From a virus: 51,879 nucleotides of DNA. Position 1 is the first letter of the stretch, and each line of letters opens with the position of its first letter. This document shows, piece by piece, positions 37,326-45,502 of the stretch. The stretch lies in the IMG/VR virus record IMGVR_UViG_3300042691_041667, positions 1 to 51,879 of that record. One strand, written 5' to 3'. The position numbers and the translations under genes are program-made. Below the pieces are notes generated by a model. That model was not told where the DNA came from. It did not search any database and was given only the letters and a program-made list of their open reading frames with translations.

Positions 37326-37600
37326 AGCTCATCGTCATCATCCTCGTCGTCGTAGATGCATGCGGCGGCGAGTTCTGCTAGCTCCAGGTCGGTGGGAATG
37401 TCGAAGTCAATTTCGATATTCTCATCAGCCATCAAAGATTTAACTGCATACCACTCCATCAACCGTTGGTGGTACAGGTTTAACAGAGCGGCATACAGCT
37501 GTTCCCATGTCATCTCCTGCGCTTGAAGCTCAGCTTTGCGCATTGAAAATTGAAGCTCTAAAGGAAGCTCAAACTCGCGGGGTTCGACAGATCCGTCCAT
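37313..37600 (-). CDS. NblA-like (phycobilisome degradation) protein candidate
   Basis: The 95-residue protein has the layout of NblA/Ycf18: FELPLELQFSMRKAELQAQE lines up with the family's L-S-L-E-Q-Q-F-x-(L/I)-R-x-x-E-x-Q-V-Q, and MTWEQLYAALLNLYHQRLME with M-S-x-E-Q-A-x-x-x-L-x-x-L-Y-x-Q-M-M. The final NblA motif, a Trp-Gly near the end of the second helix, is missing, and a long acidic tail (IYDDEDDDDELQPF) follows. NblA leads phycobilisomes to the Clp protease, and some freshwater cyanophages carry it. The alignment is by eye. It overlaps the DUF3310 gene's 3' end. Confidence 0.55.
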   Translation of the reverse strand: MDGSVEPREFELPLELQFSMRKAELQAQEMTWEQLYAALLNLYHQRLMEWYAVKSLMADENIEIDFDIPTDLELAELAAACIYDDEDDDDELQPF

Positions 37601-37636
37601 TCCTAACTGCGTGCTCCAATTAAAACCATTTTAAAG

Positions 37637-38308
37637 CTAAATGTCACAGATGCCAGTCAGGTCAAATTCGTTGGCATTCTGGAGGCCACCGTCCCAGGGA
37701 TCTTCGTCAATTCGAAACTCGTTAGCAAACTCCGACAAAGTATAAGGGTTGATGCTTTCTTCCAGGTGTCGAATGGCTCGCACTTGATGGGCGGAAGCAG
37801 CATAATTCCGAAACGCTGCCAATAAAATTTCAGTAGAGCGCCATCCGTTTTCGTTGACTTCTCCAAGGAACAAGCTCACTTCGTCCTGGCGCCTGTGCAA
37901 GAAAGACCCAACCATCTTGTGGTCTTGATCAAAGATCCACTTGGTGATTTCTTTGCTGACCCCACGCCAGTCCTCTTGCTCTAAGCAGTCGATAATACTG
38001 CTGTACAGGAAAGCGTTCCAGCCGATTGAATGAATAAAAGAAAGCAGTGCTTGATGCATGGAATCATCAAGGCCTAGATTTAACTTTTTTAACTCGGTAT
38101 CCAATACTTCCAACTCATGGTACAAGTACTCCAGGGCTTTGCGCTTTGTGCAGAGATGTCCGCGCCGTACTGGAGAACCGTCCGGATAATACTGTGTGCC
38201 ATAGCCAAGAGTGTACGGCTCAGCACCCGTGCCTTGGTCTGGGTAGGCCTTCTCGCTATACCCTTCGTACTTTCTGATTAATTCAATTGCGGCAGAAAAA
38301 TCAGACAT
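37637..38308 (-). CDS. GH24 lysozyme (T4-type) endolysin
   Basis: The 223-residue protein begins with a T4-lysozyme-like domain: IRKYEGYSEKAYPDQGTGAE and PYTLGYGTQYYPDG contain the catalytic E, D and T triad in the usual spacing, and LLSFIHSIGWNAFLYSSI belongs to the second helical lobe. It should hydrolyse peptidoglycan glycan strands. The C-terminal 80 residues (from about 140) are an extra helical region without a known cell-wall-binding motif. The start at 38308 (MSDFSAAIELIRKYEG) is the best fit. It is a second muralytic enzyme besides the 26966-28096 endolysin. Confidence 0.8.
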   Translation of the reverse strand: MSDFSAAIELIRKYEGYSEKAYPDQGTGAEPYTLGYGTQYYPDGSPVRRGHLCTKRKALEYLYHELEVLDTELKKLNLGLDDSMHQALLSFIHSIGWNAFLYSSIIDCLEQEDWRGVSKEITKWIFDQDHKMVGSFLHRRQDEVSLFLGEVNENGWRSTEILLAAFRNYAASAHQVRAIRHLEESINPYTLSEFANEFRIDEDPWDGGLQNANEFDLTGICDI

Positions 38309-38346
38309 AAGGGGTAACCAAGTTACCCCCAATCATACACAAATTA

Positions 38347-38472
38347 TTACTTACCCTGCCCGCGAGTTTTCTTACGTCCATGATTAGGAAGGGAGTGAAG
38401 CCCTTGGCCCTGTCTCGTCTTCTTCGGCTTGGACTCAATCTTGAGAGAGTTGGTGGACTTGGGTTTTGCCAT
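38347..38472 (-). CDS. 41-residue basic cyanophage protein
   Basis: The frame reads MAKPKSTNSLKIESKPKKTR and continues QGQGLHSLPNHGRKKTRGQG. I remember closely similar small basic proteins (SLKI...K..RQGQG.H..P...K...RGQG) from cyanophage genomes, where they are conserved without known function. It lies upstream of the lysozyme gene on the same strand. The strong charge suggests nucleic acid or ribosome contacts. Confidence 0.65.
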   Translation of the reverse strand: MAKPKSTNSLKIESKPKKTRQGQGLHSLPNHGRKKTRGQGK

Positions 38473-38530
38473 GGTGAGTTGGGGTGGGCGTACGCAGCTT
38501 AGCAGCAAACCACAGCTTTACCACTTGGCT

Positions 38531-38959
38531 TTATCTACCACTTAACCTTGTGGGATTCTTTCTTCTGTTATTGCATTGTTCTTTGTGTGTAGCCCATCTA
38601 ACATTACCTGATTCGTAGTGCCCCCAGGGATCAATCCGATCTAAACTTTTACCTTCTGGTCTTGGCCCTATTTCTTTGTAAAACTCTTCAAAAGATTTAA
38701 ACTTAAACTCAACGTCAGCATAGGCATTGTGATGATTTTCGTTTACGCGCTTTTTTGCTCTCCAATAACTTTTCCATGCTCCCGCTTTTACTGGGTCATG
38801 CTTGGCAGAAGGTTTTTTTAGATCTAATTTTCTACCAGAAAAAGCGCACGAACGACAAACCCATTGTTTTCCCTTGCGATTATACTGATCAATTCGAATG
38901 CTCCCTTCTGTTCCGCAAGCCGTGCACTTTACGTCAACGTAGTTCCAACGTGAAGACAT
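38531..38959 (-). CDS. HNH-type homing endonuclease
   Basis: The 142-residue protein starts MSSRWNYVDVKCTACGTEGS with a zinc ribbon (CTAC...CRSC), and its C-terminal half has the pattern of small HNH/AP2-linked endonucleases: FKSFEEFYKEIGPRPEGKSL, then DRIDPWGHYESGNVRWATHK and EQCNNRR. The histidine in HYESGNVRWAT is the likely catalytic residue. The protein at 42489 has the same layout. It sits at the 3' end of the small conserved gene 38929-39300 and overlaps its last 31 nt. An in-frame GTG at 39004 would extend it. Confidence 0.75.
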   Translation of the reverse strand: MSSRWNYVDVKCTACGTEGSIRIDQYNRKGKQWVCRSCAFSGRKLDLKKPSAKHDPVKAGAWKSYWRAKKRVNENHHNAYADVEFKFKSFEEFYKEIGPRPEGKSLDRIDPWGHYESGNVRWATHKEQCNNRRKNPTRLSGR

Positions 38960-39300
38960 GTGTGGAGTAACTCTGGAATTATCATACCACTTAAGATCAT
39001 CCACTTCACCTTGTGGCTCCAGTAACGTGCCGACATCTTGTCTGGATTGGGATCTTGTGCGTTATGGCGGGCGTAATAAGACTTCTTACGGGCTTTGTCC
39101 TTGGCAGTCTGAGGATTCTTGCCAGCACCTTCTACGCCCTGCTGACCAAAGCGAACAATCTTCTCCTCTCCCCCTTCGCAAGCCTTGACGATATGACTCT
39201 TGGTTTTATGCCCAGGAGTCCGTTGTGGCTTGTTGCATGCCATCTTATCCTTCTGGTAGCGCTTGGCTGCAGCAACGGCTTTCTTTGGCTTGTCCGACAT
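38929..39300 (-). CDS. Conserved basic phage protein with extended C-terminus
   Basis: The 123-residue protein contains KMACNKPQRTPGHKTKSHIV, KACEGGEEKIVRFGQQGVEG and AKDKARKKSYYARH..KMSARYWSHKVKW. These are signatures of a basic protein family I know from cyanophages and plankton viruses, whose members normally end at KVKW. Here 23 further residues (MILSGMIIPELLHTCLHVGT and TLT) follow and read into the HNH gene. Insertion of the homing endonuclease gene has probably removed the original stop. The function of the family is unknown. Confidence 0.65.
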   Translation of the reverse strand: MSDKPKKAVAAAKRYQKDKMACNKPQRTPGHKTKSHIVKACEGGEEKIVRFGQQGVEGAGKNPQTAKDKARKKSYYARHNAQDPNPDKMSARYWSHKVKWMILSGMIIPELLHTCLHVGTTLT

Positions 39301-39670
39301 AATTAATATGAACTAAAGAGTAGTCGCCTTCCCGTTCCCACTGCAAAGGTTGGAAAGGATCTTGGTCAATCCATCTTTCAATTCTATTTAACCTAGCTTT
39401 GGAGAAGAAGTCCTGCGCAAGGTACCATTCATGCAGCTTGCAAGAAGCCTTCGAAGTATTGCAGCGACGGCATGCAGGAACAAGGTTCTTTCGTGTGGTT
39501 TCCCCTGACTTATAACGTGGGACCACGTGATCCAAGCTTGTCGCATTGTCGCCGCAATAAGCGCACAAGTGATTCCAGGATTTGTAAATTTCGTCTCTAA
39601 ATCTTTTCTTCGCTAGTTTAGGAGTCAGTTCAACGAGTAAAGCAATGGGCTCATGCTCGCTGTAATACAT
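39245..39670 (-). CDS. HNH endonuclease (HNH_5-like)
   Basis: The 141-residue protein has a canonical HNH motif: HLCAYCGDNATSLDHVVPRY (with DH as the catalytic pair) and NLVPACRRCNTSKASCKLHE. Related proteins occur widely in cyanophages, where they are conserved and may take part in head packaging or homing. The last 18 residues overlap the next gene. The start MYYSEHEPIALLVELTPKLA is supported by an upstream spacer. Confidence 0.75.
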   Translation of the reverse strand: MYYSEHEPIALLVELTPKLAKKRFRDEIYKSWNHLCAYCGDNATSLDHVVPRYKSGETTRKNLVPACRRCNTSKASCKLHEWYLAQDFFSKARLNRIERWIDQDPFQPLQWEREGDYSLVHINYVGQAKESRCCSQALPEG

Positions 39671-39752
39671 GCTCTCAAGTTGCCGTTAACTAATTCTAAT
39701 TTCTTTAAGCTTCACACACCGTTACAATCACATTAAAAAAGTATGAATACCC

Positions 39753-39780
39753 TTGACTCTTGGCTCTGGCACGGTACTCT
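39753..39780 (+). promoter_or_regulatory. Possible promoter for the HTH gene
   Basis: TTGACT (39753-39758) and TACTCT (39775-39780) are 16 bp apart. The -35 box is good, the -10 box is weak. The start would fall near 39787, about 25 nt before the ATG. Confidence 0.4.
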
Positions 39781-39810
39781 ACAGGAGTCGTTCACCCTGA
39801 CGCCAAAGTC

Positions 39811-40029
39811 ATGGCTCAAAACACAGGCTGGGTTTCTGTCAATCGCGCAGAAGAACTCCTCGGAATCGCTCGCAAAGACCTCTTTCGTATGCGTGACGAC
39901 GGCACCCTGAAGCTGGGTCCACACTTCGCGGCATTTCCTGAGACTCGCTCCAGGGATGGCTACCGTTGGAACGTGGAGGCCGTACGGAAGCACTTGCGCA
40001 AACAAGAACAGCTAGCTGCTGCAGCCTGA
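39811..40029 (+). CDS. Small helix-turn-helix DNA-binding protein
   Basis: The 72-residue protein starts MAQNTGWVSVNRAEELLGIA and continues RKDLFRMRDDGTLKLGPHFA, followed by a wing-like DGYRWNVEAVRKHLRK. The order of helices with a charged turn fits a small winged-helix/excisionase domain. Such proteins regulate transcription of phage operons. The frame extends upstream to 39760 without ATG. A strong terminator follows 30 nt after the stop, so it is a single-gene transcript. Confidence 0.65.
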   Translation: MAQNTGWVSVNRAEELLGIARKDLFRMRDDGTLKLGPHFAAFPETRSRDGYRWNVEAVRKHLRKQEQLAAAA

Positions 40030-40057
40030 TAGTTTTGCGGTAATTCTTGCATATGCC

Positions 40058-40090
40058 AAACGACCTTGCGTTTTGCAGGGTCGTTTTTTT
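40058..40090 (+). terminator. Intrinsic terminator after the HTH gene
   Basis: AAACGACCTTGC (40058-40069) pairs with GCAGGGTCGTTT (40075-40086) over 12 bp with one G-T pair, around a short loop GTTTT, and the T-run continues to 40090. It lies between the HTH gene and the converging structural gene. Confidence 0.85.
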
Positions 40091-40103
40091 GTGCGTCGAA
40101 AAC

Positions 40104-41642
40104 CTATGGCTTGTACGCTTGGCCGTTTTTGTTGAACATGGTAAACCCACCCATCACAATGAAGTCTGCTGGGACGTTGAATAATTTCTGCATCATTGGC
40201 ATCATCATGGGACTTTGGCAGTTGTATGGAGGCACATCCATATCCGAAAGAGATTTTTTTGTCATCAAAAAAGAAGCGGCTTCTTTCTGCTCACTTTCTG
40301 TGTTGGTTACTAGCTTTTGCTCCCACGCAACCATGCTTCCAATTTGTACAGGGAAATCTGAAGGTTCAGGCGGAAAAGTATTGTCTTTAAATTTAAGCGC
40401 GTAAATATGTTTGCAATAACGCATCTCATCTAGCAAGGGAGTCCAGTTGTCTGTAATGGCATTAATTACTCCTTGCTCTGATGTGTAGTCCTCATAAATA
40501 GGCATGCCCTCAGCCCTTGCCCCAGGAATAGCTGGGTTGGAGGTGCTTCTTAAGTATGTGGCTCCAAAGTCTCTGTATACGCCTACATTGTCCCTAGTAG
40601 CCCCATTGTCAATTGTTGTGCTTGTTGACAAAGAAAAAGGAACAGCAAATCCAGAGGGGGCATATACGTCCATTTGTCTGTTGACAGACGCATCGTTCAT
40701 TGCGTTGTTGTCGACAACCCCACTTAACGTAGTGACTTCATACCGCCCAGGCTTTATTGATGCGATGTTGTTGCGTGGAAAAAACTTACGATCATTAGCG
40801 GCAGGATTAGTTAAAAATGAATAGTCACGATGCGTAAAGTCTTGGCAAGAACAACAGAATCTGGCGCCTGTAATAAGGTATCTACCAACCGTAAACTTTG
40901 CTGGTGATGGAGTTATATACTCTTGGTCCGGTGTCACTTGCACAGAACCAGCTTTCTTAAATGTAAGGATACCTGTGTTTTGATTCACTGCTGTCAACAC
41001 AGCTTGCACGTAGCCGTATCGCTTTTGAGTTGTTGGATCAATGGTGTCTTTATCAATGATATCGCCGCCTACAGTAATGACCCGGTCTTCCAGGATCTCA
41101 GTAACCAAAGGCTTCAGGCCCCCTGGCACCCCTGGCACAACCACATAAAAAGGAGGCGGCAAGGGATTGGCTACGCTCCAAGATCCGGCAAGTTTTACGT
41201 ACCAGTTTGAAGAATCTTCTGTGATGCTTTCAATGTATAGATTGTTGTTGGTGACCGGGTCTTTTAACTTATCACTTCTCATTGAGCCTGCATAACGCCA
41301 TCCGGCCCAATGCATTCCAAGCTCTTTGTTTGTCGTTGGAAAGCCTACAAAAACACCAGAGATTATTGGGTTTGGGTTTGCAATTGAGCTGGGAGTACCA
41401 GAAGGTACAGGGATTTGATACTGAAATGGATAAGAAAAATCGTTGTCATAAAAAGCTGCCGTAGCTAACTCGTAACCACGGCGCCATCTTGACCAGGCGG
41501 ATTCCCTATTTGCTGTACTAAGAGAGTCAGGAACCGATCCTTGTGAGAACTCTGTTGTAATTGGTTTTAAACGAAAAGGATCCTTGTCTTTTTCCTTGGT
41601 AAAGGAAGAAAAGGATCCAAAGTTATTTTTAGTGTTGGTCAC
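40104..41642 (-). CDS. Large virion structural protein
   Basis: The 512-residue protein has a polar N-terminus and many beta segments, with RESAWSRWRRGYELATAAFY at about residue 47, SNWYVKLAGSWSVANPLPPP, and a middle region with CCSCQDFTHRDYSFLTNPAA that resembles a cysteine-rich metal site. The C-terminal part is helical (DEMRYCKHIYALKFKDN). I cannot assign a family, but length, composition and its place at the start of the structural block fit a tail, neck or baseplate component. It is transcribed towards the HTH gene and separated from it by a terminator. Confidence 0.6.
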   Translation of the reverse strand: MTNTKNNFGSFSSFTKEKDKDPFRLKPITTEFSQGSVPDSLSTANRESAWSRWRRGYELATAAFYDNDFSYPFQYQIPVPSGTPSSIANPNPIISGVFVGFPTTNKELGMHWAGWRYAGSMRSDKLKDPVTNNNLYIESITEDSSNWYVKLAGSWSVANPLPPPFYVVVPGVPGGLKPLVTEILEDRVITVGGDIIDKDTIDPTTQKRYGYVQAVLTAVNQNTGILTFKKAGSVQVTPDQEYITPSPAKFTVGRYLITGARFCCSCQDFTHRDYSFLTNPAANDRKFFPRNNIASIKPGRYEVTTLSGVVDNNAMNDASVNRQMDVYAPSGFAVPFSLSTSTTIDNGATRDNVGVYRDFGATYLRSTSNPAIPGARAEGMPIYEDYTSEQGVINAITDNWTPLLDEMRYCKHIYALKFKDNTFPPEPSDFPVQIGSMVAWEQKLVTNTESEQKEAASFLMTKKSLSDMDVPPYNCQSPMMMPMMQKLFNVPADFIVMGGFTMFNKNGQAYKP

Positions 41643-41648
41643 AATGAA

Positions 41649-42428
41649 TCAGAAGAAACCACCCTGTGCATAAATGTGAGCACCTGGGTTATAACCAGAA
41701 ATGTTGGGACCTTCCGCAAATACACCCACGTAAATACGGTCGCCTCGCTCCAGGTAAATACCCTTGTTGCGGAGTGGTGCACCAGCACCTAAGCCGGATG
41801 TATTGCCTGCAGTAGGCATGGGCACGGCCAGTTGAGGCATCACGTCAGAGCAATCAACAAGGCCACTGTTAGCAGGGACTGTTTTTGCAAACAGTACACG
41901 ATAGTCACCACTTGCAGGAATAGGAGTAGTGGTATTACGTGTCTGGTAAAAAACAAAGGTAACGGCAGGTTGAGAACCGTAAGCAACCCCTTGGAACAAG
42001 AAACCGCTGGTGATGCCACCAGAATAGTTCAGAGCTGTATTGACGCCAGTTAACGTGCCCGAACCAGTGTAAGTGTAGTAACCAACGCCACTGGCAGTAC
42101 CACCTGTAAGGACTGCAGCGGATTGAATGTAAACAACTTGACCGCTAGTTAAAGCAACAACCGTGCCAGAGGTGCTGGCATTAACGGTGTAATCAGCGTC
42201 CCGATAACGGTCATTGCGCGCAATCGTGATGGAGTCAACAACCCCACCACTGTTGTTGTCTTCGCTAAGAGCAGCGTCCATGTCCACCAGGATCGATGGC
42301 GCTTGGCCACCCTGGACAAACACAGTATTACTGGCTTGACTTCCAACAGTCTGAGTAGTGACACGCACCGTATCAAATAACGGACGGTCAATAAATAGGG
42401 GCTGCTTGTTCGAGCTTGTCGATGACAT
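41649..42428 (-). CDS. Beta-rich virion protein, possibly capsid decoration
   Basis: The 259-residue protein is Thr/Ser/Gly-rich with repeated strand segments (TVNASTSGTVVALTSGQVVY, VTFVFYQTRNTTTPIPASGD) and ends with GDRIYVGVFAEGPNISGYNP. The composition is typical of head decoration or tail accessory proteins. It precedes the large structural gene on the same strand by 6 nt. No specific family is recognised. An HNH gene on the opposite strand interrupts the spacing upstream. Confidence 0.6.
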   Translation of the reverse strand: MSSTSSNKQPLFIDRPLFDTVRVTTQTVGSQASNTVFVQGGQAPSILVDMDAALSEDNNSGGVVDSITIARNDRYRDADYTVNASTSGTVVALTSGQVVYIQSAAVLTGGTASGVGYYTYTGSGTLTGVNTALNYSGGITSGFLFQGVAYGSQPAVTFVFYQTRNTTTPIPASGDYRVLFAKTVPANSGLVDCSDVMPQLAVPMPTAGNTSGLGAGAPLRNKGIYLERGDRIYVGVFAEGPNISGYNPGAHIYAQGGFF

Positions 42429-42488
42429 GTGCGTTCTCGCTGGTTGAGCTTTTGTGCTAAGCTCTTGAGGTTCCTTGGTTTTATTTTA

Positions 42489-43088
42489 ATGGAAGCACTC
42501 TTTATTTGTTCAAAGTGTGGTCAACCTTTTGAAAGCAAGTGGCCCGCAAGTGTTCGTTCGCGTTTAAAAAAGAATGGAGCAGTTTATTGTTCAAAAGCAT
42601 GTTACGCAACAAAGCATGGCGCTTGGTCTAACGAAAGTAAATACCACTCGGAATACAAATCATGGGTGGCAATGAAAGGACGTTGCAGTAACCCTGGATG
42701 CAGTCATTACGAACGATATGGTGGGCGTGGAATAACCTATGAAAAAAGCTGGAATGATTTCAATGAATTTTTAAAAGATATGGGGCCAAAGCCAGATCGG
42801 AAAATGGAACTAGATCGTATTAACAACGATGGGAACTACTGCAAAGAAAATTGCCGTTGGGCTACGCGTAAAGAACAAACACGTAATCGTGGTGGCAAAC
42901 GCGCCACGCGGCTTTACACCTTTGAAGGAAAAACAATGTGTATTTCAGATTGGGCCAAGGAAGTTGGTATCAGTCCGCAATCAATGCAAAAACGTTTAAA
43001 CAATGGATGGCCTTTGGAAAAAGCGTTTTCTAAAGAACGTCACGACAAAAAAGGCTCCACGCATGTGAAGCCTAAAGATCAAAACTGA
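42489..43088 (+). CDS. HNH homing endonuclease with C-terminal HTH
   Basis: The 199-residue protein starts MEALFICSKCGQPFESKWPA with a zinc ribbon (CSKC..CSKAC). The nuclease region reads YKSWVAMKGRCSNPGCSHYE, RYGGRGITYEKSWNDFNEFL, MGPKPDRKMELDRINNDGNY and CKENCRWATRKEQTRNR, the order of small HNH endonucleases with the active site in LDRINNDGNY. The C-terminus (MCISDWAKEVGISPQSMQKR) looks like a helix-turn-helix. It is inserted antisense between two minus-strand virion genes and overlaps the end of one by 10 nt. The 38531 protein is a shorter relative. Confidence 0.8.
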   Translation: MEALFICSKCGQPFESKWPASVRSRLKKNGAVYCSKACYATKHGAWSNESKYHSEYKSWVAMKGRCSNPGCSHYERYGGRGITYEKSWNDFNEFLKDMGPKPDRKMELDRINNDGNYCKENCRWATRKEQTRNRGGKRATRLYTFEGKTMCISDWAKEVGISPQSMQKRLNNGWPLEKAFSKERHDKKGSTHVKPKDQN

Positions 43089-43804
43089 GTTAACGATTCT
43101 AAAAGAGAACTGCGTGGCGTATATAGCGACGCCACGCTTATATCCGATTCCAACTCTGTTGCTGGACGCTTGAACAACGACTTGAGTAACTGCTCTTGTA
43201 CTGTTGGTTCTTTGAGAGTTTGATTAAGCAATAAGTTCTTAAGGATAAAACCCTCAAGGAATTGCTTAGCACTAGAACCAGTTGCCTCTGCGGGCTGAGC
43301 AGAAGCAGCAGAAGCAGCAGCAGTAGCAGCAGTAGCAGACGAAGCAGTTAAGGGGTCCCCCAAGGTGGCTTGCGCTCGCTTATAAAGGCCTCCACCGGGT
43401 TTAAACCCAGGTAAAGAAGAAGCGACCGAGGTTCCAAACGAATCTTTAGCGTGTAAACTTACGTTTGGATTTCCCCCAAGAATCGTGGCATATGCACGAT
43501 CAATGCCCATTTGACCAGGTTTAAAACCACGGTCAACTAAGAACTTTTCGACTGCAGGCAGTTGTTCGGCAATCGTATAACTACCAAGCTTGCTTGGATT
43601 CAAATACTTGGCTCTTTCGGGGCCGCCAAATTGAATCAGGCCATAATAATTGCCGCCAGCGCCACCGTATATGTTTGGACTAAAGCCAGACTCCTGGTGG
43701 ATTAACGCCCCAAATTCATAGGGGTCTAGCCCAAGACGTTGCGCTGTTTGAAATACAGCTGCACGATCTCCTGGTTTTAGTGTACCAACGCGTCCAGTAG
43801 CCAT
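43079..43804 (-). CDS. Lytic transglycosylase-like virion protein
   Basis: The 241-residue protein opens with a lysozyme-like fold: AVFQTAQRLGLDPYEFGALI, HQESGFSPNIYGGAGGNYYG with the catalytic glutamate in HQES, and LIQFGGPERA, a pattern found in SLT-type transglycosylases. The second half has an alanine-rich low-complexity stretch (about residues 155-180) and a helical end. It probably opens peptidoglycan during DNA entry as a tail-tip or internal virion enzyme. The start follows the upstream 40-residue gene on the same strand. Confidence 0.65.
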   Translation of the reverse strand: MATGRVGTLKPGDRAAVFQTAQRLGLDPYEFGALIHQESGFSPNIYGGAGGNYYGLIQFGGPERAKYLNPSKLGSYTIAEQLPAVEKFLVDRGFKPGQMGIDRAYATILGGNPNVSLHAKDSFGTSVASSLPGFKPGGGLYKRAQATLGDPLTASSATAATAAASAASAQPAEATGSSAKQFLEGFILKNLLLNQTLKEPTVQEQLLKSLFKRPATELESDISVASLYTPRSSLLESLTQF

Positions 43805-43811
43805 TTTTGTA

Positions 43812-43934
43812 TTAACCTCTAGCTCCTACCCAGTTTGAACTTGCCTTGAGACCAGGGATAAAGACGGTTTGCAGCGCAAGGGCCGTGGCTAAATAGGTCA
43901 AAGTACGTTTAACAAACTTAGGACAGAGAATCAT
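43812..43934 (-). CDS. 40-residue hydrophobic protein
   Basis: The frame reads MILCPKFVKRTLTYLATALA and continues LQTVFIPGLKASSNWVGARG. A basic start and a hydrophobic helix (about residues 11-28) suggest a membrane or signal-anchor peptide. It fills the gap between two minus-strand virion genes. A plus-strand frame of 31 codons shares the CATG start region, but the minus frame agrees better with its neighbours. Confidence 0.45.
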   Translation of the reverse strand: MILCPKFVKRTLTYLATALALQTVFIPGLKASSNWVGARG

Positions 43935-44024
43935 GGTTTTAAAAGCAACAACACTGGCCCCCGTGAATCAAAAGATTCGTGTCCAGTTGGCTGGTCTTAC
44001 ATGCTGTGCAATGCCAGTATTAGT

Positions 44025-44981
44025 TTAGCGTGACGACCACGAGCTATTCAAGAGCCGTTGGAAGAGATCGCTACGGTTCTTTTCAGCAGGGGTATTGAAG
44101 GAGAACGGATCTAGGGAGATGCCGTCGATTGGACTTAGGTTTGTTGCGCCTTCGTAAGTAGCCTCCGCTGGATTAACGGGAGGAGCTACAACTGGTGGCT
44201 GACTAGGCTCACTCAAGAACCGATTAAACATCTGTGCTTGGAGTTGGTTCTGTGGAGTGTTGAATTCAGTGCGGGGTAGTGGAAGGCCTACAGGCTGTAG
44301 GTCAGACGCGCCTGCGTAAGAAGGAATGCTTTGAAGAGCGTTTGTCCCAAGAAGAGAGTCAGGTGCAAAAGGAAGATCAGCTGGAGCACCCATGGCCCCT
44401 GCGTTCAAAACACCTTGGATGACATCATAACCTGCTTGGCCCGGCTTGACTTTACCTGCAAGTGTCTTGTTGCGTTCTGCCCAGATCCGCATTCCAGCGT
44501 CTTCGGCGGACTGAACTTGCTCTGGGGTTGCTCCTTTTGCAGCAGCAAGCTGTCGTGCTGCTTCGTACCGCTGAACATCGGGGTCTTGAGCAGTGAGCTG
44601 TGCAACACGTGACACTTCTTGCTGGTACGCACGCTCAGCGGCGGGAGAGGAACTTGAACCTGTACTCACTCCAGGTGTATAGCTTTGCGTGGAAGGCCTT
44701 CCATATCGGCCATACATACCAGTCTGTTGCGCTTGTTGTGGGGGAGCGGTATAGGGAAGGCGCCCTTGCATAAGCTGGCCGCTCATGTAACTAAGCTCAT
44801 TCCAGGCAGAACGTCCAGCGTCAGTATTCTTGGTCGAAGGAATAGATTGAAGGGCTCTTTCTAAAGTTGAACCAGGGCGGCCTTGAGTGAACAAAGCTGC
44901 ACCTGCAGCTGGAGCAGCAACAAAACGATTAAGCACGCCCCTCAAACCAGCAAGTTCTTTTCCAGTTGCAAAACTAGGCAT
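44025..44981 (-). CDS. Low-complexity virion-associated protein
   Basis: The 318-residue protein is rich in Ala, Gln, Pro, Ser and Gly. It starts MPSFATGKELAGLRGVLNRF and has helical parts around ERAYQQEVSRVAQLTAQDPD and AEDAGMRIWAERNKTLAGKV. The end (NPAEATYEGATNLSPIDGIS) is polar. GGAGG, 8 nt before ATG 44981, is a strong ribosome binding site. A minor virion or scaffold role fits its position; no family is recognised. Confidence 0.55.
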   Translation of the reverse strand: MPSFATGKELAGLRGVLNRFVAAPAAGAALFTQGRPGSTLERALQSIPSTKNTDAGRSAWNELSYMSGQLMQGRLPYTAPPQQAQQTGMYGRYGRPSTQSYTPGVSTGSSSSPAAERAYQQEVSRVAQLTAQDPDVQRYEAARQLAAAKGATPEQVQSAEDAGMRIWAERNKTLAGKVKPGQAGYDVIQGVLNAGAMGAPADLPFAPDSLLGTNALQSIPSYAGASDLQPVGLPLPRTEFNTPQNQLQAQMFNRFLSEPSQPPVVAPPVNPAEATYEGATNLSPIDGISLDPFSFNTPAEKNRSDLFQRLLNSSWSSR

Positions 44982-44983
44982 AA

Positions 44984-45502
44984 CTACCTCCAAACCTCAT
45001 GTAAATAAAGACGAGAGCCAACTGCGGTGTCGGCAGGTCCAGGTAATGCCTGGATAAATTCAGCACCAGAGCGTTCGTAACGGTAACGAGCCTGGAAAGG
45101 ATCTTTATAGTTGGGAACGTACAGGATGCCAGCAAGGCGATTGGTTTCGTAGAGATAAATCTCGTCCCAAACCTTTAAAGCCTCCTTGGCATTGCTGGAG
45201 CGAATTGTGCGGTCCACGTCTCCGAGGATGCTTTCAATTCGTGTAGAAGGTGTCGATGCAACTTCTGTTTTCTTCTCAGCCGTATCGCAACGACCAAGTT
45301 GAATAACAACCTTGTCATAGAAGTATGAATCCGGAACGGTATTCATTGCTTCTTCTAGCCGGCTATAATCACCAGCTGGAACAGACACGGTAAAGTAGCC
45401 CAGGTGATACCTAACTCTACTTTTATCAAAGTCGCTCAGTTGCACGGGCCGCGCCTGGACAAGTCTTTTGTTATTATAGCTGTAGATTTCAAATGACTTC
45501 AT
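44984..45502 (-). CDS. Hypothetical virion-block protein
   Basis: The 172-residue protein (MKSFEIYSYNNKRLVQARPV...) has a beta-rich first part (YHLGYFTVSVPAGDYSRLEE) and a helical second part (SNAKEALKVWDEIYLYETNR). It could be a head-tail connector or neck component by size and position, but no family is recognised. The start codon overlaps head to head with the start codon of the GIY-YIG gene on the other strand (shared CATG at 45500-45503). Confidence 0.55.
   Translation of the reverse strand: MKSFEIYSYNNKRLVQARPVQLSDFDKSRVRYHLGYFTVSVPAGDYSRLEEAMNTVPDSYFYDKVVIQLGRCDTAEKKTEVASTPSTRIESILGDVDRTIRSSNAKEALKVWDEIYLYETNRLAGILYVPNYKDPFQARYRYERSGAEFIQALPGPADTAVGSRLYLHEVWR

Noticed and set aside
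43933-44028. 31-codon plus-strand frame (MVLKATTLAPVNQ)
   Set aside because: It shares its start with a minus-strand frame that fits better with the surrounding virion genes; no motif supports it.
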